Assembly (NCBI RefSeq): GCF_000373585.1
Contig: NZ_KB891904.1
Location: 1-64,000, forward strand
Direction of reading: 5' to 3'
DNA from: Streptomyces sp. MspMP-M5
GTDB lineage: Bacteria; Actinomycetota; Actinomycetes; Streptomycetales; Streptomycetaceae
DNA: 64,000 nt
A program made the position numbers and the translations under genes. A model generated the notes under the pieces. That model was not told the origin of the DNA, did not search any database, and worked only from the letters and a program-made list of their open reading frames with translations. Positions 63,144 through 64,000 of the stretch are shown here, in pieces. Each line of letters begins with the position of its first letter. Within the stretch, counting starts at the first letter, position 1.

Positions 63144-64000
63144 GTGATGTCACCCACGACCACGCACTGGGCCGGACGCCCGGTGCTCGTCACGGGAGCC
63201 GACGGATTCATCGGTTCACACCTCACCGAAACCCTGGTGAGCCACGGGGCCAGAGTCACCGCGGTCGTCCGGCGCGTCTCGGCCACCCAGGTGACCAACC
63301 GGTTCCGCAACCTCCCCGCCGCGACGGTCGATGCCCTGGAACGGGTCATACACGTCGACCTCGCAGGGCCATCGGCAACCGACGTACTCAGCCGCGTATC
63401 GGCCGAAACCTGGTTCCACCTGGCCGCGGACGCCTACGTACCGGCATCACTGGACCAGCCGGCCGACGTGGTGCGCACCAACGTGACGTCCACGCTCAAC
63501 GTCCTCCAGGCAGCCCAGTCAAGAAAACCCGCCCACCTCCTGGTGACGAGTTCGAGCGAGGTCTACGGCAGCCACAACGACGCGATCACCGAGGGGCATC
63601 CGCTGGAACCGGCCACGCCCTACGCGGCATCCAAAGTAGCCTGCGACCGCCTGGCCTGGTCCTGGCACCACACCTACGGGCTGCCACTCACCATCATCCG
63701 CCCGTTCAACTGCTACGGGCCCCGCCACGTCTACGACGCGGTGCCACTCTTCCTGGCCAAAGCGCTACGAGGAGAACCGATCACCATCAACGGCAGCGGT
63801 CAGCAGACGCGGGACCTCACCTTCGTAGCGGACACCGTCGCCGGGTTCCTGGCCCTGGCGGAGCTGCCGGCCACAGGCGAGGCGTACAACATCGGCACCG
63901 GCACGGACCACCGCATCATCGACGTGGCCCGCACCATCGTGGAACTGACCGACTCGCGCAGCGACATCGTGCACGGCCCAGCGCGCTCCGGCGAGGTCCT
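63144..64000 (+). CDS. NAD-dependent sugar epimerase/dehydratase (partial)
   Basis: Extended short-chain dehydrogenase, 285 codons visible, running off the right edge. The start is GTG 63144, with GAAAGG seven bases upstream; ATG 63147 is the next codon and equally possible. The NAD site is LVTGADGFIGSHL, Ser/Tyr/Lys lie in TSSSEVYG and TPYAASKVACDRLA, and FNCYGPRH and YNIGTGTD are further family marks. It belongs with NDP-sugar 4,6-dehydratases and 4-epimerases. It follows the aminotransferase by 12 bases. If it is a 4,6-dehydratase it would supply the 4-keto-6-deoxysugar that the dehydratase-like protein at 58002-59213 needs. Confidence 0.9.
   Translation, partial: MMSPTTTHWAGRPVLVTGADGFIGSHLTETLVSHGARVTAVVRRVSATQVTNRFRNLPAATVDALERVIHVDLAGPSATDVLSRVSAETWFHLAADAYVPASLDQPADVVRTNVTSTLNVLQAAQSRKPAHLLVTSSSEVYGSHNDAITEGHPLEPATPYAASKVACDRLAWSWHHTYGLPLTIIRPFNCYGPRHVYDAVPLFLAKALRGEPITINGSGQQTRDLTFVADTVAGFLALAELPATGEAYNIGTGTDHRIIDVARTIVELTDSRSDIVHGPARSGEV

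Overview
The window is high-G+C actinobacterial DNA, most likely from Streptomyces or a relative. The signs are strong third-position G/C bias, GTG and TTG starts, ATGA/GTGA stop-start overlaps, a SARP regulator, a StrR-like regulator and scattered TTA codons. It is almost wholly occupied by secondary-metabolite genes. The core is a hybrid polyketide/non-ribosomal peptide (PKS/NRPS) assembly line. A sugar or amino-sugar locus follows and runs off the right end.

Left part (1-16.3 kb). A modular PKS on the minus strand starts at 8565 and leaves the window. It opens with a decarboxylating KSQ-AT-ACP loading module (methylmalonyl-type AT), then a KS-AT-DH-KR-ACP module, then a third KS. Divergent from it are a small NTF2-like protein and a flavin monooxygenase of the acyl-CoA dehydrogenase fold. 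A large class III aminotransferase, a SARP with an ATPase domain and two type II thioesterases follow on the minus strand.

Core operon (16.1-31.6 kb, minus strand). Transcription order: crotonyl-CoA carboxylase/reductase; a 130-residue remnant of a fatty-acyl-AMP ligase; a KS-AT-ACP module whose AT carries an AGH-type motif; a serine NRPS module (C-A-PCP); a KS-AT-KR-DH-PCP module; a FabG-like reductase; a ferredoxin. The genes from 29892 to 16361 are joined by 4-base overlaps. Serine followed by malonate with KR and DH is the logic expected for a 4-amino-2,4-pentadienoate unit, as in rakicidin/vinylamycin-type lipodepsipeptides. The reductase and AGH-type AT suggest a 2-ethyl(alkyl)-3-hydroxyacyl lipid. 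Both are inferences.

Right arm of the core (32.7-44.8 kb, plus strand). An NRPS of 3111 residues (C-A-PCP-C-A-PCP-E-C) ends in a condensation domain with no thioesterase. It is followed by a P450, an MbtH-like protein and an MFS exporter. A decayed IS605-type TnpB fragment lies just beyond.

45.5-56.3 kb. A StrR-like ParB-domain regulator, an XRE-type regulator, a GMC-like oxidoreductase, a three-gene ABC exporter, a possible 138-residue small protein, a DAO/ThiO-like oxidase, an unknown protein and an F420-type oxidoreductase. Two dyads with GTTCAAC-N15-GTTGAAC geometry, matching the known StrR operator pattern, lie upstream of the core operons and of the GMC gene. This suggests one regulator spans both blocks.

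56.4-64.0 kb. UDP-GlcNAc 2-epimerase, a PMP-type sugar dehydratase with His in place of the catalytic Lys, a GT4 glycosyltransferase, an unknown protein, a class III aminotransferase and a truncated NAD-dependent sugar epimerase/dehydratase. No rRNA, tRNA or CRISPR array was seen.
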